A stretch of 8,159 nt of DNA from Phycisphaerae bacterium SM23_33 (GTDB taxonomy: Bacteria > Planctomycetota > Phycisphaerae > SM23-33): assembly GCA_001303665.1 (NCBI GenBank), contig LJUF01000224.1, positions 1 through 8,159 of the forward strand. Reading direction: 5' to 3'. The translations under genes were made by a program, and so were the position numbers. Shown here in pieces: positions 1-5,779 of this stretch. Each line of letters opens with the position of its first letter. Positions within the stretch are counted from its first letter, which is position 1. The notes under the pieces were generated by a model, which was not told the origin of the DNA, searched no databases, and worked only from the letters and a program-made list of their open reading frames with translations.

Positions 1-1474
1 CGAGGTCGAGATACAGCCCGTGCGGCACGGCCAGGACCAGCGCCTCGGCGCCGCGGAGGGCCTTGGCCAGGTCGTTCTGGACACGGGTGCCGGCCAAGGC
101 GTCCTGGTTGCGGAAGAACCGCGCCCAGGAGTGCCCCGGGGCGGGGTAGACGTCCTGCTTCTCCAGCTCGTACCAGTGGTGCACGTAGGGGTCGTGGACG
201 CGGATCTCGGCGCCCATCTCGGTGAGCTTGCGCACGACCATCTCGCTGCCGCTGTAGCGGGTGTCGCCGACGTCCTGGCGGTAGCTGGCGCCGCAGATGA
301 GCACGTCGGCCCCGGCGATGTACCGGCCCATGTTGCGGAGGGCATCGCGGACCAGCTCGGCCACGTGCAGCCCGCGGGTGTCGTTGATGTCAATGGCGGC
401 CGGGGTGATGCGGAAGACCTCGTCGCCGTCCTCGAAGCCCAGGATGTGCTTGTAGGCCCAGTATCCCAGCCCGCCGTCCTTGGGCAGGCAGTAGCCGCCG
501 ATGCCCGGGCCGGGAAAGATGATGTTCGAGTGCGTGGGGCGGACCTTGATGGCCTGGATGACCTTGATCAGGTCCACGCCGTTGCGCTCGGCGAACAGGC
601 TCCACTCGTTCAGGAAGGCCAGGATCGTCGCCCGGTAAGAGTTCTCGACGATCTTGGTCGTCTCCGACTCGATGGGGCGGTCCATGACGGTCAGCGGGTA
701 GTCCCGGGTGTTCAGCACCTCCTGGAGGAACTTGACCACGCGCCGGCGGGCCGCCGGCGTGCAGCCGGAGCACACCCGCCAGAAGTCCCGGATGCTGGAG
801 ACGTATTCCCTGCCCGGCATGACGCGCTCGAAGCTGTGGGCCAGCAGCGGCGCCGACCGGATTCCCCGGGCGGCGAAGGCCTTCTTCATGATCGGCCAGG
901 CGACGAACTCGGTGGTGCCCGGGGCGACGGTGGTCTCGATGAGGACCAGGCACTTGGGGTCGATCTTCTGGCCGATGGTCCTCATGGTGGCTTCCAAAGC
1001 GCTCATCTCCGCCTGGCCGGTCCGCATGCGGCCGAGGTCGTGCTTGGTGTAGTCGCACTGCACGTCCACGACCACGCAGTCGGCGAGCTTCAGGCAGTCG
1101 CTGTTGTAGCTGGCGGTGAGGGTCTTCTTCTGGAGGACGCAGCGGGCGATCATGGGGTCGACCTGGGGGTCCTCGGCCTTCACGGGCGACTGCCCGCGAT
1201 TCAGCAAAGGGATCTTCCAGTAGCTGCGCGTGCTGGGCCGCTGGCAGCCGATGACGAACTTGCCGGGCTTGCCGGTCCTGGCGTCGTCGGTGTCGGCGAT
1301 GATGGCGGCCATGACCGCCCCCACGAACCCCACGCCCATGACCACGACCACTTCCTTTCCCTCACCCCGAGCGGCCTGGGCCAGCGCCCGGACGCGCTTG
1401 AACTCCGCGGGATAGTCCTCCTTCCTGGGGATGGAAAACTTTTCACCGGCCGGACTGATCGATTCCTCTGCCAT
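1..1474 (-). CDS. Nucleotide-sugar 6-dehydrogenase (UDP-glucose/UDP-HexNAc dehydrogenase family), 3' end cut by window edge
   Basis: NAD-dependent oxidation of a nucleotide-sugar C6 hydroxyl to a carboxylate, in the cytosol, supplying uronic-acid-type sugars for surface polysaccharide. I translated the minus strand from an ATG at 1474; 491 codons are visible and no stop is reached. The N-terminal NAD domain has GVGFVG (residues 47-52) and ETTVAPGTT (180-188). HSFERVMPG (213-221) replaces the usual YSPER-PG, with Phe for Pro. The helical linker carries Lys274 and Asn278 of the E-x-x-K-x-x-x-N pattern. GPGIGGYCLPKD holds the catalytic Cys329 with Lys332 and Asp333. The C-terminal domain starts at GASYRQDVGDTR (395-406) and has DPY at 428-430. 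All three family domains and the active site are therefore present. The N-terminus is about 40 residues longer than usual, and an insertion follows the first glycine motif. The start is set by GGAGAG 4 nt upstream of the ATG. Family is well supported; the exact substrate (glucose, GlcNAc, ManNAc) is not. Confidence 0.9.
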   Translation of the reverse strand, partial: MAEESISPAGEKFSIPRKEDYPAEFKRVRALAQAARGEGKEVVVVMGVGFVGAVMAAIIADTDDARTGKPGKFVIGCQRPSTRSYWKIPLLNRGQSPVKAEDPQVDPMIARCVLQKKTLTASYNSDCLKLADCVVVDVQCDYTKHDLGRMRTGQAEMSALEATMRTIGQKIDPKCLVLIETTVAPGTTEFVAWPIMKKAFAARGIRSAPLLAHSFERVMPGREYVSSIRDFWRVCSGCTPAARRRVVKFLQEVLNTRDYPLTVMDRPIESETTKIVENSYRATILAFLNEWSLFAERNGVDLIKVIQAIKVRPTHSNIIFPGPGIGGYCLPKDGGLGYWAYKHILGFEDGDEVFRITPAAIDINDTRGLHVAELVRDALRNMGRYIAGADVLICGASYRQDVGDTRYSGSEMVVRKLTEMGAEIRVHDPYVHHWYELEKQDVYPAPGHSWARFFRNQDALAGTRVQNDLAKALRGAEALVLAVPHGLYLDL

Positions 1475-1507
1475 GACGCTCTCCGCAAAAAGATTGCCCG
1501 AGATGCA

Positions 1508-1525
1508 CGGCGGCGTTTGCCGCCG
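1508..1525 (-). other. Perfect 7-bp leader hairpin before the dehydrogenase gene
   Basis: CGGCGGC and GCCGCCG flank a 4-nt loop. The hairpin lies between the candidate promoter (1540-1568) and the dehydrogenase start at 1474, so it would sit in the 5' untranslated leader. No T-run follows directly; a T5 run comes about 18 nt later on the minus strand, which is too far for an ordinary terminator. It may affect mRNA stability or translation, or be chance in GC-rich DNA. Confidence 0.3.
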
Positions 1526-1539
1526 CCAGGTCGGCCGGC

Positions 1540-1568
1540 AGTGTAAGGCGGTGGGTGGGGGTTGTCCA
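1540..1568 (-). promoter_or_regulatory. Candidate sigma70-type promoter for the dehydrogenase gene
   Basis: On the minus strand TGGACA (5 of 6 matches to TTGACA; plus positions 1563-1568) is separated by exactly 17 nt from TACACT (4 of 6 matches to TATAAT; 1540-1545). Transcription would start near 1533, giving a leader of about 60 nt to the ATG at 1474. The spacing and its position just after a terminator-like hairpin favour it. The weak -10 box and the uncertain promoter consensus of this lineage limit confidence. Confidence 0.4.
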
Positions 1569-1611
1569 GCTTGGCGGACACGCGGCAGCGGAAGCGGCCG
1601 CGAGACCTGAG

Positions 1612-1649
1612 AAAAACCTGGCCGCCGCAGGAAGGTCCGCCCCTGCGGC
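1612..1649 (-). terminator. Weak terminator-like hairpin after the TPR gene
   Basis: GCCGCAGG (1624-1631) and CCTGCGGC (1642-1649) form a perfect 8-bp GC-rich stem with a 10-nt loop. On the minus strand a T5 run (1616-1612) follows after 7 nt. It begins about 55 nt past the TPR stop codon. The T-run is short and displaced, so this is at best an imperfect Rho-independent terminator. Confidence 0.3.
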
Positions 1650-1703
1650 CGGGCGCGGGCGCAGGCAGCCGGCGCCTGAGATTCGGGTTCGGTGGCGGTT
1701 CGG

Positions 1704-3065
1704 TCAGCGGGCGGGCCGGGAGCGGCGGGGCGACCGCCGGCGCCGGCGGCGGAAGATCCGGCTCTTCAGCCCAGACCAGAAGTTGAGCACCCCCAGCCGG
1801 CGGGCCAGGGCCAGGATCTGACCGTCCGAGGGGGCAAGGGTGATGGCCTTGGCCACGTACCGCCGGGCGCGGGGCAGCTGGCCTTTCTGGAGATGCGCCT
1901 GGGCCAAGTTGTACAAGGCCAGGGCGTATTCGGGTTTGAGTTTCAGGGCCCTTCGGCAGTGGCGGATGCCCTCTTCCAGGTCGCCCATGAGGAAGTAGCT
2001 GACGGCCAGGCTGTGCTCGGCATGGGGGTTTCCCGGCTGGAGGGAGACGAGCTTGCGCAGGACGAGGTTGGCCTGGTTGATCTTCCTGGCCTTCAGCAGC
2101 AGCTGGCCCAGCTCCATGAGGGTGCCGGGCTCCTCGCCGGCGTGGCGCAGCTCGGCCAGCAGATGGACCCCGGCCTGATGCGTCCTTCCCCGGCGCAACA
2201 GCAACTCGCCCAGCTTCTGATGGGCGCCGGGGAAGTGCCGGTCGATCTTCAGCACCAGGCGGAACTGCTGCTCGCCCTCGGCCAGTCCGCCCTGCTTGAC
2301 GGCCAGCTCGCCCAGGGCGAAGTGGGCCGCGGGGCTGTCAGGCACCTGCTCCAGCACGCGGCGGAACTTCTCTCCGGCCTCGCGGTACTCGCCCATTTCC
2401 GTCAGCAGCTCGCCCAGGTCCAGCAGCACGTCCACGTCGCCCGGGTCCTGTCGCAATTCGGCCATGTAGTGTCGGCGGGCCTCGGCCAGGCGGCCCATGG
2501 CCCAGTAGGCGTCGGCGATGCGAGCGTGGGCCTGCGGGTGCTCCGGGTCCAGGGTCAGGGCCTGCTGCCAGCAGCTGACGGCGCGGCGATACTGCCCGCG
2601 CTCGAACAGGCTGTTGCCGATGTTGTACAGGCACAGGGGGCAGTCGGCCTTCACCTGACGGGCGAGGTAGAACATGATCTCGGCCTGGTCGTGGTCGCCC
2701 ATCTCGGTGTAGGTGATGATGCGGTTGCAGTAGGCCGGCTCGAAGCTGGGGTCCAGCTGCTCGATCTTCTCAAAGCATTCCAGGGCCCGCGGATACCGGC
2801 CGGTGCGGGTGCAGTCCACGCCCAGGCCGTTCATCGCCTCCACGTCGTCCGGCTCCAGCGCCAGGGCGTGCTGGTAGGCGATGATGGCCTGCTGGTATGC
2901 CCCCAGGGCGTCCAGCGCCAGGCCCAGGTTGAAATGCCAGGAGGCGTTGTAGGGATTGACGGCGATGGCCGATCGCAGCTCTTCGGCGGCCTGAACGTAC
3001 TGGCCCGACTCGTACAGGCGTTGGGCCTTCTCGGCCCGGGTCTCTGCCTCGTCCCACTCGTTCAT
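1704..3065 (-). CDS. TPR-repeat protein with twelve contiguous 34-residue repeats and an arginine-rich tail
   Basis: A protein-interaction scaffold of 453 residues; partner and process are unknown. From about residue 7 to 414 it consists of twelve TPR units of exactly 34 residues with no gaps, each with the typical pattern of a small residue near position 8, G/Y-x-x-A near 15-20 and a closing Asp/Pro turn such as DP or EPDD. A partial thirteenth helix follows. The C-terminus ends in a strongly basic stretch with six Arg in a row plus SPRRSR. No signal peptide or membrane segment is seen, so it is probably cytosolic. I chose the ATG at 3065 over an in-frame TTG at 3077 because GAGAG lies 5 nt upstream of the ATG, in nearly the same leader context as the next gene. 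It is adjacent to a nucleotide-sugar dehydrogenase on the same strand, so a role in polysaccharide assembly or export is possible but unproven. Confidence 0.88.
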   Translation of the reverse strand: MNEWDEAETRAEKAQRLYESGQYVQAAEELRSAIAVNPYNASWHFNLGLALDALGAYQQAIIAYQHALALEPDDVEAMNGLGVDCTRTGRYPRALECFEKIEQLDPSFEPAYCNRIITYTEMGDHDQAEIMFYLARQVKADCPLCLYNIGNSLFERGQYRRAVSCWQQALTLDPEHPQAHARIADAYWAMGRLAEARRHYMAELRQDPGDVDVLLDLGELLTEMGEYREAGEKFRRVLEQVPDSPAAHFALGELAVKQGGLAEGEQQFRLVLKIDRHFPGAHQKLGELLLRRGRTHQAGVHLLAELRHAGEEPGTLMELGQLLLKARKINQANLVLRKLVSLQPGNPHAEHSLAVSYFLMGDLEEGIRHCRRALKLKPEYALALYNLAQAHLQKGQLPRARRYVAKAITLAPSDGQILALARRLGVLNFWSGLKSRIFRRRRRRSPRRSRPAR

Positions 3066-3173
3066 AGACGCTCTCAAACCACCAGCCTATGGACCTGCGC
3101 GCCCGCCTCCCTGACCGGACTCGCAAGAACTTGGCCGACCCACCTGCGGCCTGGTGATCTGTCCTCCAGGACT

Positions 3174-3202
3174 ATTCTAGCCGCGAACATCAAATCCGAC
3201 AA
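3174..3202 (-). promoter_or_regulatory. Candidate sigma70-type promoter for the TPR gene
   Basis: On the minus strand TTGTCG (4 of 6 to TTGACA; plus positions 3197-3202), a 17-nt spacer and TAGAAT (5 of 6 to TATAAT; 3174-3179). The surrounding DNA is less GC-rich than the rest of the window. The predicted start near 3167 gives a leader of about 100 nt before the ATG at 3065. Confidence 0.45.
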
Positions 3203-3240
3203 GGGGTACAGCCGCTGCTTATGAAACCTTACCCAAAGCG

Positions 3241-3268
3241 GGCCGGCGACTTCGGCCGGCCGCCGGCC
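3241..3268. repeat. GC-rich inverted repeat in the divergent promoter region
   Basis: GGCCGGCG (3241-3248) and CGCCGGCC (3261-3268) form a perfect 8-bp inverted repeat with a 12-nt centre. An alternative 7-bp pairing uses 3241-3247 with 3255-3261. It could be an operator or an RNA hairpin upstream of the aminotransferase, or a product of GGCC/CCGG richness. No T-run is attached on either strand. Confidence 0.25.
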
Positions 3269-3400
3269 AGGTTTCAGCAATCCTAATGCCCGCGTCAGGA
3301 ATCTTCATGGCCGAAGGCATTGGACAAATCGGCCGCTGCCGTTAACCTGTTGGCGGTCCAAGGCAGGGCCAAAGGCAAAAAGGACATCCCTGGAGGCGCC

Positions 3401-4585
3401 ATGGAACTTTCCAGTCGGATCAAGAGTGTACAGCCCAGCGCCACGATTGCGATGGACGCCCGGGCCAAGCAGATGAAGGCCCAGGGTCTCGACGTGGTGG
3501 ACTTCGGCGTGGGCGAGCCGGACTTCGACACGCCGGACTTCATCCGGGCGGCGGCCAAGGCGGCCCTGGACGCCGGCGACACCAAGTACACCCCGGCGGC
3601 GGGGGCCAAGCTCAAGGCCGCCATCGTCCAAAAGCTCAAGCGCGAAAACGCCCTGGAATACACCACCGACCAGGTGCTGGTGACCTTCGGCGGCAAGCAC
3701 GCCCTGTACAACGCCTTCCAGGTGCTGCTGGAGCCGGGCCGGAAGGTGCTCATCCCGGCCCCCTACTGGGTCAGCTACCCCGAGCAGGTGAAGCTGGCCG
3801 GCGGTGAGCCGATCTTCCTGCCCACCGGGCCGGAAAAAGGATTCAAGATCACCCCCCAGGACCTGCTGGCCCGCGCGGGCGAGGCCAGGGTCCTGGTCCT
3901 CAACAACCCGTCCAATCCCACCGGCGTGACCTACACGCCGCAGGAGCTGAAGGCCCTGGCCGAGGCGGTGCTGAAGACCGAGCTGATCGTCTTTGCCGAC
4001 GAGATCTACGAGAAGCTCATCTACGGCGACACGAAGTTCGTGAGCTTCGCCTCGCTGGATGAGCGGCTGGGCGAGCGGACGCTGACCTTCAACGGCCTGA
4101 GCAAGACCTTCAGCATGACGGGCTGGCGGCTGGGCTGGGTGGCCGGGCCGGCCGACGTCATCAAGGCCATGGCCACGCTGGCCTCCCAGCAGACCACCAA
4201 CCCGGTCAGCTTCGCCCAGGCTGGGGCGCTGGCCGCCTACAGCGATCCGGCTGCCGCCGCAGAGGTCGAGGCGATGCGGCGGGAGTTCGAGAGGCGCGGC
4301 CGGCGGATGTGGGAGCGCCTGAACGCCATGGAGGGGGTGAGCTGCGTGCAGCCGACCGGGGCGTTCTACTGCTTCCCGGACGTGTCGGCCCATTACGGCC
4401 GGAAGCTCGGTGAGGCCAAGGTCGCCGGCTCGATGGACTTCGCCGCGGCCTGCCTGGAGCAGATTCACGTGGCGGTGGTGCCGGGGGCGGCCTTCGGCGA
4501 GGACCGCTGCGTGCGGCTGTCGTTCGCCACGGGCATGGAGCAGATCGAGGCCGGCCTGGACCGGTTGGAGAAGCTGCTCGGGTAG
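3401..4585 (+). CDS. Aspartate-aminotransferase-type PLP enzyme (class I, subgroup Ib-like)
   Basis: PLP-dependent transfer of an amino group, probably between aspartate/glutamate and 2-oxo acids, in the cytosol. The 394-residue protein has the usual subgroup Ib length. Visible motifs in order are: VGEPDFDTP (37-45), GGKHALYN (97-104) with a Lys that in this subgroup can bind the aspartate side chain, PYWVSYP (121-127), NNPSNPTG (168-175), ADEIYEKLIY (199-208) with the PLP-binding Asp200 and Tyr203, SKTFSMTGWR (234-243) with Schiff-base Lys235, and RLSFATG (372-378) with the carboxylate-binding Arg372. The ATG at 3401 is chosen over an upstream TTG at 3320 because GGAGG lies 4 nt before it and homology begins at MELSSRI. 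The TAG stop lies inside the first GTAG of the palindromic element that follows. Relatives include aromatic and prephenate aminotransferases, so aspartate specificity is probable rather than certain. Confidence 0.93.
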   Translation: MELSSRIKSVQPSATIAMDARAKQMKAQGLDVVDFGVGEPDFDTPDFIRAAAKAALDAGDTKYTPAAGAKLKAAIVQKLKRENALEYTTDQVLVTFGGKHALYNAFQVLLEPGRKVLIPAPYWVSYPEQVKLAGGEPIFLPTGPEKGFKITPQDLLARAGEARVLVLNNPSNPTGVTYTPQELKALAEAVLKTELIVFADEIYEKLIYGDTKFVSFASLDERLGERTLTFNGLSKTFSMTGWRLGWVAGPADVIKAMATLASQQTTNPVSFAQAGALAAYSDPAAAAEVEAMRREFERRGRRMWERLNAMEGVSCVQPTGAFYCFPDVSAHYGRKLGEAKVAGSMDFAAACLEQIHVAVVPGAAFGEDRCVRLSFATGMEQIEAGLDRLEKLLG

Positions 4586-4643
4586 GGTGTGCAGCTCTGC
4601 TGCACACGCGGTGAGATGGTGTGCAGCAAGCTGCACACCCTAC
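4582..4643. repeat. REP-doublet (REPIN-like) palindromic element headed by GTAG at both ends
   Basis: Four copies of the 9-mer GTGTGCAGC occur in alternating orientation: 4587-4595, 4599-4607 (inverted), 4619-4627 and 4630-4638 (inverted). Each half is a small palindrome, with a 3-nt loop on the left and a 2-nt loop on the right. The two halves are also inverse copies: 14 bp (4582-4595 with 4630-4643) plus T4596-A4629 and 10 bp (4598-4607 with 4619-4628) form a 25-bp stem broken only by an unpaired C4597, with an 11-nt loop. Both outer ends, read inward, start GTAG, the tetranucleotide known to head many REP sequences mobilised by RAYT transposases. It overlaps the aminotransferase stop codon and ends 28 nt before the cupin start. 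In mRNA it could act as a stability or attenuation hairpin. No T-run follows, so it is not a standard terminator. Confidence 0.72.
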
Positions 4644-4670
4644 GTGGGCGCACGTGAGCGGAGGAACGTC

Positions 4671-4994
4671 ATGCCCGACTGGGGCAGTCTGGAATGGCTG
4701 GCCAGCCGGCAGATCGGCAACGCCGAGAACCTCACGCTGGGGCGGGTCGTCATCAAGCCCGGCAAGGCCAACCCCCATCACGGCCACCGCAACTGCCAGG
4801 AGCTGCTGTACCTCCTCCGCGGGCGGCTGGAGCACACAATCGGGGACAGGACCGTCGTGCAGGCCGCCGGCGAGACGGTGGCGATCCCCGCCGGCGTCTT
4901 CCACCACGCCCTCAACATCGGCGAGGAGGACGCGGACATGATCGTCGCCTATGACGCCGGCGAGCGCGACTTCGTGCGGGAAGACCAGGGCTGA
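4671..4994 (+). CDS. Small single-domain cupin protein
   Basis: A 107-residue beta-barrel cupin, probably a metal-binding sugar isomerase, dioxygenase-like enzyme or ligand sensor; the reaction cannot be told from sequence. Both cupin motifs match fully. Motif 1, G-x5-H-x-H-x4-E-x6-G, spans Gly31, His37, His39, Glu44 and Gly51. Motif 2, G-x5-P-x-G-x2-H-x3-N, spans Gly67, Pro73, Gly75, His78 and Asn82. The expected metal ligands His37, His39, Glu44 and His78 are all present. The length fits a minimal single cupin with no extra domain or signal peptide. The start at 4671 is fixed by GGAGG 6 nt upstream; the frame stays open further upstream but lies inside the aminotransferase gene and the palindromic element. 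It is the first gene of a tight run with the barrel protein (14 nt away) and the oxidoreductase, suggesting a shared carbohydrate pathway. Confidence 0.88.
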   Translation: MPDWGSLEWLASRQIGNAENLTLGRVVIKPGKANPHHGHRNCQELLYLLRGRLEHTIGDRTVVQAAGETVAIPAGVFHHALNIGEEDADMIVAYDAGERDFVREDQG

Positions 4995-5008
4995 CAGCCG
5001 AGGCCGCA

Positions 5009-5767
5009 ATGCCGATGAGCACGGACACCGACAACCTGGTCGCCAGCCCCTGCTGCAACCCGGAGATGACGCTGGAGCAGGCCCTGGCGGCGTATTCGGG
5101 GCTGGGCTTCCGGAAGTTCGAGGCCTTCACCGGCTGGGTCAAGTCGGCCCTGGACGTCGAGCGGGACCCGCAACCTTACCTGCGGCTGGCCCGGCAGCAC
5201 GGCATGAGCTTCGCGTCCTTGCACCTGCCGCCGGTGGGCGACGAGCCGGACGCCTCCCTCGGCCGGGCGATCCGGGCGGCCGAGTTCGCCGCCGCCCTGG
5301 GCGTGCAGGTGGTGCTGTTCAAGGCCGCAAGTCGCGAGCGCTACATCAACGCCGCCCGGCCGGTGTTGGACGCCGCCGAGGGGCTGGGCCTGACCGCGGC
5401 CGTCCAGAACCACGCGGGCACGGCCATCAGCACGTTGGACGACGTCCGGGCCGTGCTGGCCGGCGTCGCCGACCCGCGGCTGAAGGCCGTGCTGGAGGTG
5501 GGGCATTTTCACAAGGCCGGCGAGTCCTGGGAGGCGGCCCGCGACTACCTGGGCGGCCGCATCGCCCTGGTGCACGTCAAGGACATGGTCGGCCCGCGCT
5601 CGGTGCCGTTCGGCACGGGCGAGATCGACCTGCCGGCGGTGTTTCGCAGCATGCGGGCCGGCGGCTATGAGGGCGACTACGTGATCGAGATGGAGGTCGA
5701 GGATCGCCGGAACACGCTGCGCTACCTCGCCGAGGCCATCGAGTACATCCGGCGACACTGCCTGTGA
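5009..5767 (+). CDS. Xylose-isomerase-like TIM-barrel protein (sugar isomerase/epimerase family)
   Basis: A 252-residue member of the AP-endonuclease-2/xylose-isomerase-like barrel fold, cytosolic, likely acting on a keto-sugar or polyol derivative. Landmarks run in barrel order: LGFRKFEAF (32-40), SLHLPPVGD (70-78), QNHAGT (133-138), LEVGHFHKAGE (162-172), LVHVKD (187-192), FGTGEIDLPAVF (201-212) and VIEMEVE (225-231). The usual metal ligands in relatives are Glu, Asp, His and Glu. Here the first is Gln133 (QNH instead of ENH) and the second Glu163 (EVGH instead of D-x-GH), while His189 and Glu227/Glu229 remain, so metal binding may be altered. The start at 5009 has GAGG 5 nt upstream; an ATG at 5015 is possible. 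It lies 14 nt after the cupin and 12 nt before the oxidoreductase, an operon-like arrangement. Substrate is unknown. Confidence 0.85.
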   Translation: MPMSTDTDNLVASPCCNPEMTLEQALAAYSGLGFRKFEAFTGWVKSALDVERDPQPYLRLARQHGMSFASLHLPPVGDEPDASLGRAIRAAEFAAALGVQVVLFKAASRERYINAARPVLDAAEGLGLTAAVQNHAGTAISTLDDVRAVLAGVADPRLKAVLEVGHFHKAGESWEAARDYLGGRIALVHVKDMVGPRSVPFGTGEIDLPAVFRSMRAGGYEGDYVIEMEVEDRRNTLRYLAEAIEYIRRHCL

Positions 5768-5779
5768 CGGGAGGGAGCC

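Larger units (their letters stand above)
3066..3400. other. Divergent intergenic region between TPR and aminotransferase genes
   Basis: These 335 bp hold no gene I can support. They contain a good minus-strand promoter candidate (3174-3202) and a GC-rich inverted repeat (3241-3268). Open frames crossing the region, a 68-codon minus frame and a 27-codon N-terminal extension of the aminotransferase, lack ribosome-binding sites and family similarity. I found no convincing plus-strand promoter for the aminotransferase, although it must lie here if the gene is transcribed alone. Confidence 0.6.

Noticed and set aside
20..1546. 508-codon plus-strand open frame
   Set aside because: Antisense to the dehydrogenase, whose minus-strand translation shows every family motif. 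The plus-strand product is low-complexity V/G/A/L/D without a domain.
1555..1821. Small plus-strand frames (88 and 74 codons) in the TPR-dehydrogenase gap
   Set aside because: Arg/Gly/Ala-rich composition, partial overlap with the TPR gene on the other strand, and no ribosome-binding site.
1692..3224. 510-codon plus-strand open frame
   Set aside because: Mirror of the TPR gene. Its Gln/Leu/Val/Gly-rich sequence is what antisense of GC-rich TPR codons gives.
3074..3280. Small minus-strand open frame upstream of the TPR gene
   Set aside because: No Shine-Dalgarno sequence, no recognisable protein, and the better promoter candidate lies inside it.
3320..3347. Plus-strand promoter TTGGAC-N16-TTAACC for the aminotransferase
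   Set aside because: The -10 match is too poor to report as a feature.
3320..3400. 27-codon N-terminal extension of the aminotransferase from a TTG
   Set aside because: The family begins at MELSSRI, and GGAGG is placed correctly only for the ATG at 3401.
3305..4636. 443-codon minus-strand open frame
   Set aside because: Antisense to the aminotransferase, which has all catalytic residues on the plus strand.
4582..4643. Rho-independent terminator after the aminotransferase
   Set aside because: The stem is strong but no T-run follows on either strand. The GTAG heads and doublet symmetry fit a REP-type element better.
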